In this document: one piece after another, positions 7,733 through 14,487 of the stretch
Layout: each line of letters opens with the position of its first letter
Numbering within the stretch: the first letter of the stretch is position 1
Assembly (NCBI GenBank): GCA_031265345.1
Contig: JAISCU010000083.1
Coordinates: forward strand, 1-23,848
Length of the DNA stretch: 23,848 bases
Direction: 5' to 3'
From: Bifidobacteriaceae bacterium
GTDB lineage: Bacteria > Actinomycetota > Actinomycetes > Actinomycetales > WQXJ01
The notes under the pieces: model-generated
What the model saw: only the letters and a program-made list of their open reading frames with translations
What the model was told of the DNA's origin: nothing
The model's database searches: none
Program-made: the position numbers and the translations under genes

Positions 7733-8216
7733 CTTCAATCACCTCCGCAAGTCTCAGGCAAGCCAATCCCCGGACCGTCTTGAATACTTGCTGATCGACC
7801 AGATTCTCTGGCTTTATCAACGACAACGCCACCGGCGCAAACGCGGCTTTGTCTTCCGCCTGCAAATACTGTTGGATCACCGGAATGGTCCTGTCATTGG
7901 CCACCGGACCCGCCACATAGTCAAACTCGGCACCCGAATAGCGACCCAGGCGATGGTCGGCTATGAAATCCAGCCACTCACGGGACGGGGCGCCGAATCG
8001 CACGGTCCGCAACGCGTCCAAGGCCTCCGCGTCGCATTCGTATTCATGGACAAGCGGCGCTCCGGCGCCCCGCCGACGCGCCACGCTTCTGGCCCATCGC
8101 TGCGCCTGTAGCAGATCGGAAGTCGTGTAGAACCCTGGGCCGAAATCCAAGGCCCGGTTCGGCACAAGAACCCGCGGAACCCGAATCCGAACATTGGTGC
8201 CGTGGTAGAGCCTCAC
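7725..8216 (-). CDS. DUF3990 protein, predicted ADP-ribosyltransferase-like toxin
   Basis: A 163-residue product. It opens with LYHGTN (His5), then DFGPGFYTT (Tyr30) and a QAQRWA helix, the N-terminal half of the ADP-ribosyltransferase fold as seen in DUF3990 proteins. The C-terminal part contains EFDYVAGPVANDR and a terminal LAEVIEVE. Members of this group have been proposed as mono-ADP-ribosyltransferase toxins acting with NAD+; that activity is inferred here. The GTG start at 8216 has no Shine-Dalgarno, but TAGCAT ends 7 nt before it, which fits a leaderless transcript. It is the first gene of a three-gene overlapping operon that converges on hrpA. Confidence 0.75.
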   Translation of the reverse strand: MRLYHGTNVRIRVPRVLVPNRALDFGPGFYTTSDLLQAQRWARSVARRRGAGAPLVHEYECDAEALDALRTVRFGAPSREWLDFIADHRLGRYSGAEFDYVAGPVANDRTIPVIQQYLQAEDKAAFAPVALSLIKPENLVDQQVFKTVRGLACLRLAEVIEVE

Positions 8217-8228
8217 GGTTCAATGCTA
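8217..8228 (-). promoter_or_regulatory. -10 element for the DUF3990 operon, leaderless arrangement
   Basis: On the minus strand TAGCAT (8228-8223) is followed by six bases and then the GTG start, so transcription would begin on or next to the start codon. No good -35 is visible. Confidence 0.45.
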
Positions 8229-8341
8229 CGGCCCAGACCACCGTTCGGGGGCCTGTCCAGGTCGTTGCCGGGTCGGTGGTCGGGTGCCCGCCACGAGAGG
8301 CGCGCCAGCGCCCAGTCCGTCGATTTGCGCACCGTTGTTCA

Positions 8342-8530
8342 TCGACTCCGGGGTTTCGCGCGTCCGACTTCATCGAGTCCGCTATCCTCCATGGTCCTTG
8401 GCGTCGAGTCCGGGGTTTCGCGCGCTGCTGCATCCACACGCGACGCGCTGACCAGGTGAAACGCAAAAGGGTCAGATGCAAAACCCCGGACTCGGTGAAC
8501 ATTCGCATGGGAAACAGCGGACTCGGCGAG
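8342..8530. repeat. Inverted repeat cluster in the 660-bp spacer
   Basis: Unit A (TCGASTCCGGGGTTTCGCGCG) occurs at 8342-8362 and 8404-8424 with one mismatch. Its inverse AAACCCCGGACTCGG is at 8481-8495. Unit B, CGAGTCCGCTATCCTCCATG (about 8373-8392), is matched in inverse by CATGGGAAACAGCGGACTCG (8506-8525). The order B-A...A'-B' makes a roughly 155-nt inverted repeat with a 56-nt loop, plus an extra A at the left. Confidence 0.8.
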
Positions 8531-8564
8531 CCCGAGGCCGCAAACCAGCTGCCCGCCTTGCTTC

Positions 8565-8608
8565 GCGGCTCCGTGACGGGGGAAAGCCGCCTCGGCCTTC
8601 GGAGCCGC
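8565..8608. repeat. Hairpin with 9-bp perfect stem
   Basis: GCGGCTCCG (8565-8573) is the exact inverse of CGGAGCCGC (8600-8608). It lies between the inverted cluster and the tandem repeat and is probably part of the same non-coding repeat block. Confidence 0.5.
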
Positions 8609-8632
8609 AGCGGCGGGGGACGGCCGCAGGTG

Positions 8633-8806
8633 CCGAAATGCGGGTCAAACGCGTTCGTGGTCGCGGCCCTCGTGCCACGAACCCCGTCAAGGCGCAATTC
8701 ACACCCGAACCGGCGGCGCGGGGACCCGAAATGCAGGCTGACGGCGTTCGTGGTCGCGGCCCCCGTGCCACGAACCCCGTCAAGGCGCAATTCACACCCG
8801 GGCCGG
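8633..8806 (+). repeat. Two tandem copies of a 93-bp repeat, each with a hairpin
   Basis: Units start at 8633 and 8726 (CCGAAATG) with a 93-bp period and few differences. The best conserved part runs from GTTCGTGGTCGCGGCCC through CCGTCAAGGCGCAATTCAC to the Pro-rich end. Within each unit TTCGTGG pairs with CCACGAA around a 14-nt loop. The second copy ends about 70 nt before the PH-domain gene start. The block reads as open frames on both strands but shows no protein-like conservation. Confidence 0.85.
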
Positions 8807-8877
8807 TCGGCCGGCCTGCTCCGCAAAGCCGTGAAGGGCCCGGCGAGCAGGCGTTCCGGCTGTGGTGTAATGGTCCA

Positions 8878-9381
8878 GTGAGCGCTGACAGCCCTGAGGA
8901 CGCCCTGTTCGATCCGGACGCGACGGATTGGCGCCGAGTCAGCCCCAAGCTCATCAAGGTGCGTCTGATCGTGATCGCGATCTGGTTCGGGCTCCCGGTC
9001 CTGGGCGGGCTGGTGACCTGGGCGATCTTCCGGCACTGGTGGATAGTCCTGCCGGTCGCAGTATGGGCCGCCCTCGGCCTGTGGACGGTCTGGTTCAACG
9101 CCCGCCGAGTGCGCGCCATCGGCTACCTCGAGCGAGCCGACGACCTGCTGATCCGCAAGGGCATCCTGTTCCGCCAACTGCAAGTCGTGCCGTACGGACG
9201 CCTCCAGTACCTCGACATCAGCGCCGGGCCGTTGGACCGCGCGTTCGGGCTGGCCAAGCTCGACCTCAACACTGCGGCCGGATCGCTCAACGCCGACCTC
9301 CCTGGATTGGAGCCCGCCGAAGCAGCACGTCTGCGCGACCGCCTGTCCGAACTCGGCAACGCCCGGATGGCGGGGCTGTGA
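8878..9381 (+). CDS. YdbS-like PH-domain membrane protein
   Basis: A 167-residue product of the bacterial PH domain (bPH2/YdbS, COG3402) family. Two hydrophobic helices (about 26-48 and 50-72) are followed by a PH module with RADDLLIRKGILFRQLQVVPYGRLQYLDISAGPLDRAFGLAKL, the hallmark of the family. The protein should be in the cytoplasmic membrane. I place the start at the GTG at 8878 because the upstream reading frame is repeat DNA, the length then matches the family, and a -10-like TGTAAT ends 7 nt before it. The stop overlaps the next gene by 4 nt (GTGA), so this is a ydbS-ydbT type operon. In Bacillus this pair has been linked to resistance to antimicrobial peptides; that is family knowledge, not seen here. 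Confidence 0.88.
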   Translation: MSADSPEDALFDPDATDWRRVSPKLIKVRLIVIAIWFGLPVLGGLVTWAIFRHWWIVLPVAVWAALGLWTVWFNARRVRAIGYLERADDLLIRKGILFRQLQVVPYGRLQYLDISAGPLDRAFGLAKLDLNTAAGSLNADLPGLEPAEAARLRDRLSELGNARMAGL

Positions 9382-11156
9382 CCTCCGCGCCGCCTTCGCC
9401 CGCCGTTCGCGACGGCGGCACCGACTGGCATCGCCTGCATCTGGCCACGCCCTTCATCAAGAGTTGGGGTGTGATCGCAGCGTTCGCGGCCTTCGCCGCC
9501 TACCGCCTGTCCGATGACATCGAGGGCACCATCCGCGGCGCCAGCAAGATCGGCTGGCCTCGGCTCGCATTGGGCATCGCGATAGTCCTCATCCTGGTGT
9601 TCGTATGGGCTTTCATCTGGTGGCGACGCGCCCACTTCCGCATCACGGACACGTCGCTGGAGCTGGCGACCGGCGTGATCTTCCGCCAGCGCCGCACCGT
9701 CCGGCTCGACCGGGTCGAAGCGGTCGACACCGTCCGCCCGCTGGTGCCCCGCCTGTTCGGCCTGGTCAAGCTGAAGATCGAGTCCGCTGGCGGCAGCGGC
9801 TCGGCGGTCGAGTTGGCCTACCTCAAGATGTCCGATGCCGCTCGCTGGCGTCGCGCCGTCCTCGAACGGGCCGCTTCGGCGCGGCTTGACGACCTCAATG
9901 ATCCGGCGTCCAAGGCCGGCACCGGAGCGGCGACCGCCAGCTCCGCCCGGCCTGACGACCTCGGCGATCCGACGACCACTGCTGCTGCCGTCCGGCTTGA
10001 CAGCCGTGGCGATTCGGCGACCAAGGCCGGCACCGCGCCGGCGACTGCCGGCGCCGCCCGGCTTGACGAGCTGGATAGCGCCGCGCAAATCCCAGCGGCC
10101 AGCGCGGCGAGCGTCAGGGAGGGGCCGATCCAGCCGCCGCGCGCAGCCCCGGCCACCCCCGGGGACGAAGGCGCGGGCGGAACCGGCCAAGCGGCATCGT
10201 CCATGGGAGTAACCAAGTCGGCGGAAACCGAGGTGGGGGAGTTCCTGGGCGATGCGGACGCCGACGCGCCGGAACTGTTCGCTGTGCCGACCGTGCGCGT
10301 GATAGGCGTGCTGGCCCTGTCGCCGATGACCTGGTTGATGATCCTCGCCATAATCGGCGGCGTGGTGGTGCTGATCGCCAACGGTCCCAAGAACGCCTTC
10401 TATGTGGTGCCGGGGCTGCTGGGCCTTGGATCGTACGTCTGGAGCCAATTCATTGGCGGTTTCGGTTTCAGCGCCAAGCAGACTGCTCGCGGGCTGACGC
10501 TCAGCCACGGGCTCACGACCCGTGTCTCGCAGACCATAGCCCCCGGCCGGGTGGTCGCCATCGAACTGCAACAGGGCCCACTCTGGCGGCGTCTGAGCTG
10601 GTGGAAGGCCCAAATGAACGTGGCCGGGTACGGTTCCGACGACGCCGAGAAACAATCCGTCCTGGTCCCGGTGGGCGACTCGGAGACCATCCGAAGGGCC
10701 GTCTGGGCGGTCGCTCCGGAACTGGCGCAGCCCGGTGACTGGGAACTGGTCACCGCGGCCATGACCGGCAAGGGGCCGACTGCCGGATTCACTGGGTCCC
10801 CACGCCGGGCGCGCCTGTTCGACCCGCTGGCCTGGAAACGCACCGCCTTCGCGGTCACGTCGCAAATGCTGGTGCTGCGGCTCGGGGCGATCTGGCGCCG
10901 CGCGACCATGGTGCCGCACGCGCGCATCCAGGGCCTCGAGTTGTGGGAGGGACCGTGGGCGCGGCGGCGGCACCTCGCCTCGGTCACCATCAATTCGCCC
11001 AAAGGCCCGGTAACGCCTGTGATCAACCATCTGGACCGGGCCGACGCGCTGGCGCTCATGGCGGGCGAGTCGGCCCGCCTCAATGCCGCCTTGCCTTCGG
11101 GCGCACCAGCGACCGCTGACCACGCACCCGACGGCATCGGGCAGCGGGTGACCTAA
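9378..11156 (+). CDS. YdbT-like protein with multiple PH domains
   Basis: A 592-residue partner of the preceding gene (COG3428). Transmembrane helices lie at about 28-43, 62-82 and 300-355. A first PH module follows at about 84-160 (HFRITDTSLELATGVIFRQ...VRPLVPRLFGLVKL), a second lies after the central helices, and a third near the C-terminus (MVPHARIQGLELWEGPWARRR). The GTG start at 9378 overlaps the upstream stop by 4 nt. The linker at about 170-290 is unusually long and Ala/Pro/Asp-rich. It is built from a tandem 111-bp duplication plus one dispersed repeat, so linker growth here parallels that in hrpA. The gene ends in a hairpin that overlaps its stop codon. Confidence 0.88.
   Translation: MTSAPPSPAVRDGGTDWHRLHLATPFIKSWGVIAAFAAFAAYRLSDDIEGTIRGASKIGWPRLALGIAIVLILVFVWAFIWWRRAHFRITDTSLELATGVIFRQRRTVRLDRVEAVDTVRPLVPRLFGLVKLKIESAGGSGSAVELAYLKMSDAARWRRAVLERAASARLDDLNDPASKAGTGAATASSARPDDLGDPTTTAAAVRLDSRGDSATKAGTAPATAGAARLDELDSAAQIPAASAASVREGPIQPPRAAPATPGDEGAGGTGQAASSMGVTKSAETEVGEFLGDADADAPELFAVPTVRVIGVLALSPMTWLMILAIIGGVVVLIANGPKNAFYVVPGLLGLGSYVWSQFIGGFGFSAKQTARGLTLSHGLTTRVSQTIAPGRVVAIELQQGPLWRRLSWWKAQMNVAGYGSDDAEKQSVLVPVGDSETIRRAVWAVAPELAQPGDWELVTAAMTGKGPTAGFTGSPRRARLFDPLAWKRTAFAVTSQMLVLRLGAIWRRATMVPHARIQGLELWEGPWARRRHLASVTINSPKGPVTPVINHLDRADALALMAGESARLNAALPSGAPATADHAPDGIGQRVT
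9882..10103 (+). repeat. Tandem 111-bp duplication coding the YdbT-like linker
   Basis: CGGCTTGAC or a one-base variant recurs at 9882, 9948, 9993 and 10059 (steps of 66, 45 and 66), and AAGGCCGGCACCG at 9912 recurs at 10023. The unit is therefore 111 bp (37 codons) repeated twice, itself containing an older half-repeat. It keeps the reading frame. Confidence 0.75.
10191..10200 (+). repeat. Dispersed GGCATCGT repeat, copy 6 (in the YdbT-like linker)
   Basis: GCGGCATCGTCCATGG resembles copies 1-3 and is translated in the same frame (Ala-Ala-Ser-Ser) as copy 3 in hrpA. Confidence 0.45.
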
Positions 11157-11199
11157 ACCACCGCCGCAGCGATCCAGACGCGCGCCACGGTGGTTTAGG
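11152..11199 (+). terminator. 12-bp perfect hairpin at the end of the PH-domain operon
   Basis: CCTAAACCACCG (11152-11163) pairs exactly with CGGTGGTTTAGG (11188-11199) across a 24-nt GC-rich loop. The left arm contains the TAA stop. There is no T-run, which is common in actinobacterial terminators. Being in the LacI-regulator upstream region, it could instead be an operator. Confidence 0.6.
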
Positions 11200-11297
11200 C
11201 ACACCGGGGGCACCGACCGCCGCGCGCGAGACGGTTAGCATAGAGGCCAGCACGGTCGAGGCGCGGCCGGGCGATCACTGCACATCGGAGGCGCCCC

Positions 11298-12299
11298 ATG
11301 AGCGATCCCGTGACCCTTGACCAGGTGGCCAAGGCGGCCGGGGTGTCGCGTACCACCGCTTCGCGGGTGATCAACGGCGGCACCGCTTCGCAGCGTTCCA
11401 TCCAGGCCGTGAATAGGGCCATCGACCAGCTGGGCTTCGTGCCGAACCGGGCCGCCCGCACCCTGGCCCGCCAGCGCACCGACCAGATCGCGATCATCAC
11501 CCCGGAGAGCCCGGAGCTGATCTTCCTCGACCCTTTCATAGCGGTCATCACGGCCACGGTCTCGCGGCGCCTCTGGCAGGCCGGGCTGCAGCCGTTGCTC
11601 GCCTTGTCCGACCCGGACGATCCGGTGTGCACCACCAAGCATTTCTTGCATCACAGCAATGTGGACGGGATCATCGTGGCGCAGTTCCACCGCGACGACC
11701 ACCTCGAGGCGCTGCTCCAAGAACTGGACCTGCCGATGGTCTTCATCGGCCGGCCGCCTGATTCCGTTCCTGCGCCCTACGCCGACGCCGACAACATCCA
11801 CGGCGGCCACGCCGCTGCGAAGCACCTGTTGGACCAGGGGAGGCGCCACATCGCCTGCCTCAGCGGCGCGCTCAACCGGTCCTCCGCCGTCGACCGCAAA
11901 GTCGGTTTCCTGCGAGCCCATGAAGAGGCCGGGGTGGAGCCGGGGCCCTGCGTCGAACTGGATTTCCATTCCGGCGCGCCCGCCATCGCGGTGGCCCGCT
12001 TGCTTGAGCAGTCCCCGCAGATCGACGCGATCTTCGCCCAGTCCGACTTCCTCGCTTCCGGCGCGCTGCAGGCGTTGGCCGTGGCCGGGCGTTCCGTGCC
12101 CGATGACGTGGCGGTGGTCGGGTACGACGATTCAGTCACCGCCACCCAGGTGGTGCCCAATCTGACGACGGTGGCCCAGCCGGTCGCGCAGTTGGGCGCG
12201 GCTGCGGCGGAGTTGATGGTGGAGCGGCTGCGGACCGGCGGTTGGGGGCCTTGGCCGCGGGTCTTCCCGACCGAGTTGGTCATCCGCCAGTCCGCATGA
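11298..12299 (+). CDS. LacI-family transcriptional regulator
   Basis: A 333-residue product. The N-terminal helix-turn-helix is VTLDQVAKAAGVSRTTASRVING (5-27), followed by the hinge helix region around NRAARTLARQR. A periplasmic-binding-protein-like sensor domain runs to the end (DQIAIITPE, NVDGIIVAQF, GALQALAVAGRSVPDDVAVVGYDD, TTVAQPVAQLGAAAAELM). The ATG is preceded by GGAGG with a 7-nt gap. It is almost certainly a sugar-responsive repressor or activator, but no transport or sugar-catabolism gene is next to it. Its target is therefore elsewhere and the effector cannot be named. A TAGCAT hexamer at 11236-11241 is a possible -10. Confidence 0.95.
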   Translation: MSDPVTLDQVAKAAGVSRTTASRVINGGTASQRSIQAVNRAIDQLGFVPNRAARTLARQRTDQIAIITPESPELIFLDPFIAVITATVSRRLWQAGLQPLLALSDPDDPVCTTKHFLHHSNVDGIIVAQFHRDDHLEALLQELDLPMVFIGRPPDSVPAPYADADNIHGGHAAAKHLLDQGRRHIACLSGALNRSSAVDRKVGFLRAHEEAGVEPGPCVELDFHSGAPAIAVARLLEQSPQIDAIFAQSDFLASGALQALAVAGRSVPDDVAVVGYDDSVTATQVVPNLTTVAQPVAQLGAAAAELMVERLRTGGWGPWPRVFPTELVIRQSA

Positions 12300-12371
12300 G
12301 CCTCGGCTCTCGTGCGCGGCCGGCTCGGCATGGGCCGCGATTCCCTGGCGGCGATGGCTCAGAGCGGCGGC

Positions 12372-12632
12372 AAAGACAAATCCCCTGGACCTCGTGCGCG
12401 ACATCCCGGGGATTCGTCTTTTCCACCGGACGGGTTTCAGCGACATCCAGCGGATTTGTCTTTCTTGTCGCGGCGCGTCGCGGCACGGGTCGCTGAACCG
12501 CAGGTCACGGGGTTGGCCTTGGACAGGGCACGATTTGAGAAAGACAAATTCCCGGGACCTCGCGAAAAGGGGGCGGGTTGAAAAGACAAATCCGCTGGAC
12601 CTCGCACGCGACATCCCGTGGATTTGTCCTTT
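12372..12632. repeat. Cluster of six palindromic AAAGACAAATCC units
   Basis: A unit of about 23 nt with consensus AAAGACAAATCCSCKGGAYSTCG occurs six times. Forward copies are at 12372-12394, 12540-12562 and 12582-12604. Reverse copies are at 12399-12421, 12441-12463 and 12609-12632. The 1st/2nd and 5th/6th copies form long hairpins around a few loop bases; the 3rd and 4th are separated by 76 nt. The cluster fills the spacer between the LacI gene and the convergent nrtR and runs up to the nrtR stop. It resembles the palindrome at 22572 in layout. No gene is seen in 12300-12635. Confidence 0.85.
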
Positions 12633-12635
12633 CTC

Positions 12636-13370
12636 TCAAAGGGAGGGTCGCATGAGCGGCGGGTTGAGCCCGGCCGTGGCCGGGTCCAGACCGCTCGGCG
12701 CGGCATAGAGCGTGGCGGGACGCCCGGCGCCGCCAGATGTCATCGCGCCGGTCGGTTGGACGATGCCGCTCCCCAGGACTTTCCGCGAGAAGTTGCGCGG
12801 GTCCAGCGCGTGTCCCCAGACCGCCTCGTAGACGCCCCGTAGCTGCGCCATGGTGAAGACGGGCGGCATGAACGCGAGCGCCAAGGCCGTGTACTCGAGC
12901 TTCGCTCGGGCTCGCTCCAGGCCGTCGGCCAGGATGGCATTGTGGTCGAAGGCCAGTCCAGTCGCTTGTCCCAGGTCCGTCCAGGCGGCCGCTCCAGCGT
13001 CGCCGCCCGCCTTGACGCTACCCCAGGCCGGGGCCAGCAGGAGGTGGGCCACGGTCAGGACCGGGCCGCGCGGGTCCCGCGCCAACGGCCCGTAGGTCCG
13101 GAGTTGTTCCAGGTGGCCGGGCGGGGCTACACCGGTCTCCTCGGCCAGCTCTCGCAGCGCCGCTTGCCGCAGGCTCTCGCCTTCCAGCACGAAGCCCCCT
13201 GGCAGCGCCAACCGGTCCCGGAAGGGCGCCAACAGGCGCTTGACCAGGAGTACCGCCGGGCTCCCAGACCGAATAGTGAGGGCGACCACGTCCACCGTGA
13301 GGGCCGGGCGAGCGGCATCGGCGGGGAAATCGGTGAGAGTACCGGCTGAGCTGTCGACAGGCTTGACCAC
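12636..13370 (-). CDS. nrtR: NrtR-type regulator of NAD metabolism (Nudix plus winged helix)
   Basis: A 244-residue product. The N-terminal Nudix domain has a complete Nudix box: Gly59, Glu65, Arg73-Glu74, Glu77-Glu78 and Gly80. The C-terminal winged helix shows the NrtR signature: KLEYTALALAFMPPVFTMAQLR, VYEAVWG, DPRNFSRKVL. NrtR proteins repress NAD-synthesis or salvage genes and release DNA on binding ADP-ribose-type ligands. Many have lost the catalytic Nudix residues; this one keeps them, so it may also hydrolyse its ligand. I use the GTG at 13370: longer frames run through the operators and the divergent gene. There is no Shine-Dalgarno, and TACCCT lies 7 nt upstream, so a leaderless mRNA is likely. 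It is divergent from the SPFH/NAD-kinase-like operon. Confidence 0.9.
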   Translation of the reverse strand: MVKPVDSSAGTLTDFPADAARPALTVDVVALTIRSGSPAVLLVKRLLAPFRDRLALPGGFVLEGESLRQAALRELAEETGVAPPGHLEQLRTYGPLARDPRGPVLTVAHLLLAPAWGSVKAGGDAGAAAWTDLGQATGLAFDHNAILADGLERARAKLEYTALALAFMPPVFTMAQLRGVYEAVWGHALDPRNFSRKVLGSGIVQPTGAMTSGGAGRPATLYAAPSGLDPATAGLNPPLMRPSL

Positions 13371-13402
13371 GTAGCCAAGGGTACGCGGTCGGGCCGTCTT
13401 AT

Positions 13403-13415
13403 TGTCAAGTTGACA
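13403..13415. promoter_or_regulatory. Predicted NrtR operator 1
   Basis: TGTCA-AGT-TGACA has perfect 5-nt arms. It covers the TTGACA -35 of the SPFH operon (13410-13415) and, on the other strand, the TTGACA -35 of nrtR (13408-13403). Assignment to NrtR is by position beside its gene. Confidence 0.7.
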
Positions 13416-13438
13416 GCTAAGGCGATGGTTGTTAGTGT
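13410..13438 (+). promoter_or_regulatory. Promoter of the SPFH / NAD-kinase-like operon
   Basis: TTGACA (13410-13415), 17-nt spacer, TAGTGT (13433-13438). The -35 is perfect; the -10 is weak, as often in actinobacteria. Confidence 0.6.
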
Positions 13439-13448
13439 CATTGTGACA
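13436..13448. promoter_or_regulatory. Predicted NrtR operator 2
   Basis: TGTCA-TTG-TGACA, flanked by symmetrical TA bases. It overlaps the -10 and start region of the SPFH operon. Its centre is 33 bp from operator 1, close to three helical turns, so both dimers would sit on the same DNA face. Confidence 0.7.
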
Positions 13449-13467
13449 ATATCGAAAGGAGACCACC

Positions 13468-14487
13468 GTGTCGATCATCAAGAGGTATCCGTTCTGGAGG
13501 CACTACCAAGGCACGTCCACGGATTATGTGCTCCACTTGCGAGGCGGGAGGCTCCGCCATGCCGGCGCCGGCCAGGCCTTCTGGTTCCGACCCGCCAATT
13601 CGGCGCTCAGCGATGTCCCCGCCTCGGACCAGGAACTCGCCGCCATCTACCACGCGCTCACCACCGACCATCAAGACGTGACCTGCCAGATCGCCGTGAC
13701 CTATCGGTTCGCCAACCCGGAGCGGATCGCTTCGCGATTCGACTTCGGAGTCTTCCCGCCCACCGCTGGCGCGGCCGGCCTGCAACAGGTCAGCACGGTG
13801 ATTGGCCAACTGGCCCAGGCCGTGGTCCTGGGAGTGGTCGCGGGGCTCAGCTTGGACCAGGTGACCAGGAGTGGCGCCCCGGCCGTCAGGCAGTCGTTGC
13901 TGGAAGGGCTGCGTGACGACGACCGCCTGGCGGAAGCTGGGATCGCGATAGTGGCCATCAGCGTCTTGGCGGTCCGGCCGGACCCGGACGTCGAGAAGGC
14001 GCTGCAGACCCCGATGCGGGAACACCTTCAGGCCGAGGCCGATTCGGCGCTCTACGCACGGCGGGCGCTGGCGGTCGAACGCGAGCGCGCGATCGAGGAG
14101 AACGAGTTGGCGAACAAGATCGAACTGGCCAGGAGGCGTGAGCAGTTGCTGGCCCAGGAAGGGGCCAACGCCCGGCGCCAGGCCGAGGAGGCGGCCGCTT
14201 CCGGACTGATCGCTCAGCGCGCCGAATCCGAACGGCGCGAGATCGACTCGGCGGCACGGGCCCAAGAGATCAGGGAGGTCGGCGCGGCCGAGGCGGCAGC
14301 CAAGGAAGCTGTCCTGGACGGCTACGTCAAAGCGGGGCCGGAGGTGCTGCGAGCGCTGGCGTTGCAGAAACTGGCGGGGAACCTGCCCGCGGTCGGGTCT
14401 GTGACTATCACACCCGACCTGGTGACCGGTCTGCTGGTAGCCCTCGGCGGGGCGGGCCACCGGGTCGAGGCTGGCGCGGAATCATGA
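13468..14487 (+). CDS. SPFH (band 7/prohibitin-like) protein
   Basis: A 339-residue product. About residues 15-185 form an SPFH domain (YVLHLRGGRLRHAGAGQAFWF, VTCQIAVTYRFANPERIA, a GIAIVAISVLAVRPDPDVEKAL end). Residues 190-285 are a charged, Ala/Glu/Arg-rich helix typical of the SPFH coiled coil, then a VLRALALQKLAGNL motif. No N-terminal membrane helix is seen, so any membrane contact must be peripheral. The GTG start has a strong AAAGGAGA site 5 nt upstream. SPFH proteins form large oligomeric rings on membranes. The ATG of the next gene overlaps its stop, so the two are co-translated, and the promoter lies under two predicted NrtR operators. That places this protein in NAD homeostasis; its role there is unknown. 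Confidence 0.88.
   Translation: MSIIKRYPFWRHYQGTSTDYVLHLRGGRLRHAGAGQAFWFRPANSALSDVPASDQELAAIYHALTTDHQDVTCQIAVTYRFANPERIASRFDFGVFPPTAGAAGLQQVSTVIGQLAQAVVLGVVAGLSLDQVTRSGAPAVRQSLLEGLRDDDRLAEAGIAIVAISVLAVRPDPDVEKALQTPMREHLQAEADSALYARRALAVERERAIEENELANKIELARRREQLLAQEGANARRQAEEAAASGLIAQRAESERREIDSAARAQEIREVGAAEAAAKEAVLDGYVKAGPEVLRALALQKLAGNLPAVGSVTITPDLVTGLLVALGGAGHRVEAGAES

Noticed and set aside
8476..8877. N-terminal extension of the YdbS-like gene back to 8476
   Set aside because: The added 134 codons are translated tandem repeat DNA, and starting at the GTG at 8878 gives the normal family length.
8928..9377. Upstream extension of the YdbT-like frame
   Set aside because: It would overlap the YdbS-like gene almost completely; the GTGA joint at 9378 is the natural start.
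12372..12632. CRISPR array in the repeat cluster
   Set aside because: Units alternate in direction, spacing is irregular, and there are no cas genes.
13306..13325. AGCGGCATCGGCGG as a further dispersed repeat copy
   Set aside because: It has only partial similarity and lies in ordinary nrtR coding sequence without the extended consensus.
13371..13481. NrtR start upstream at 13481
   Set aside because: It would place both operators and the start of the SPFH gene inside the coding sequence.
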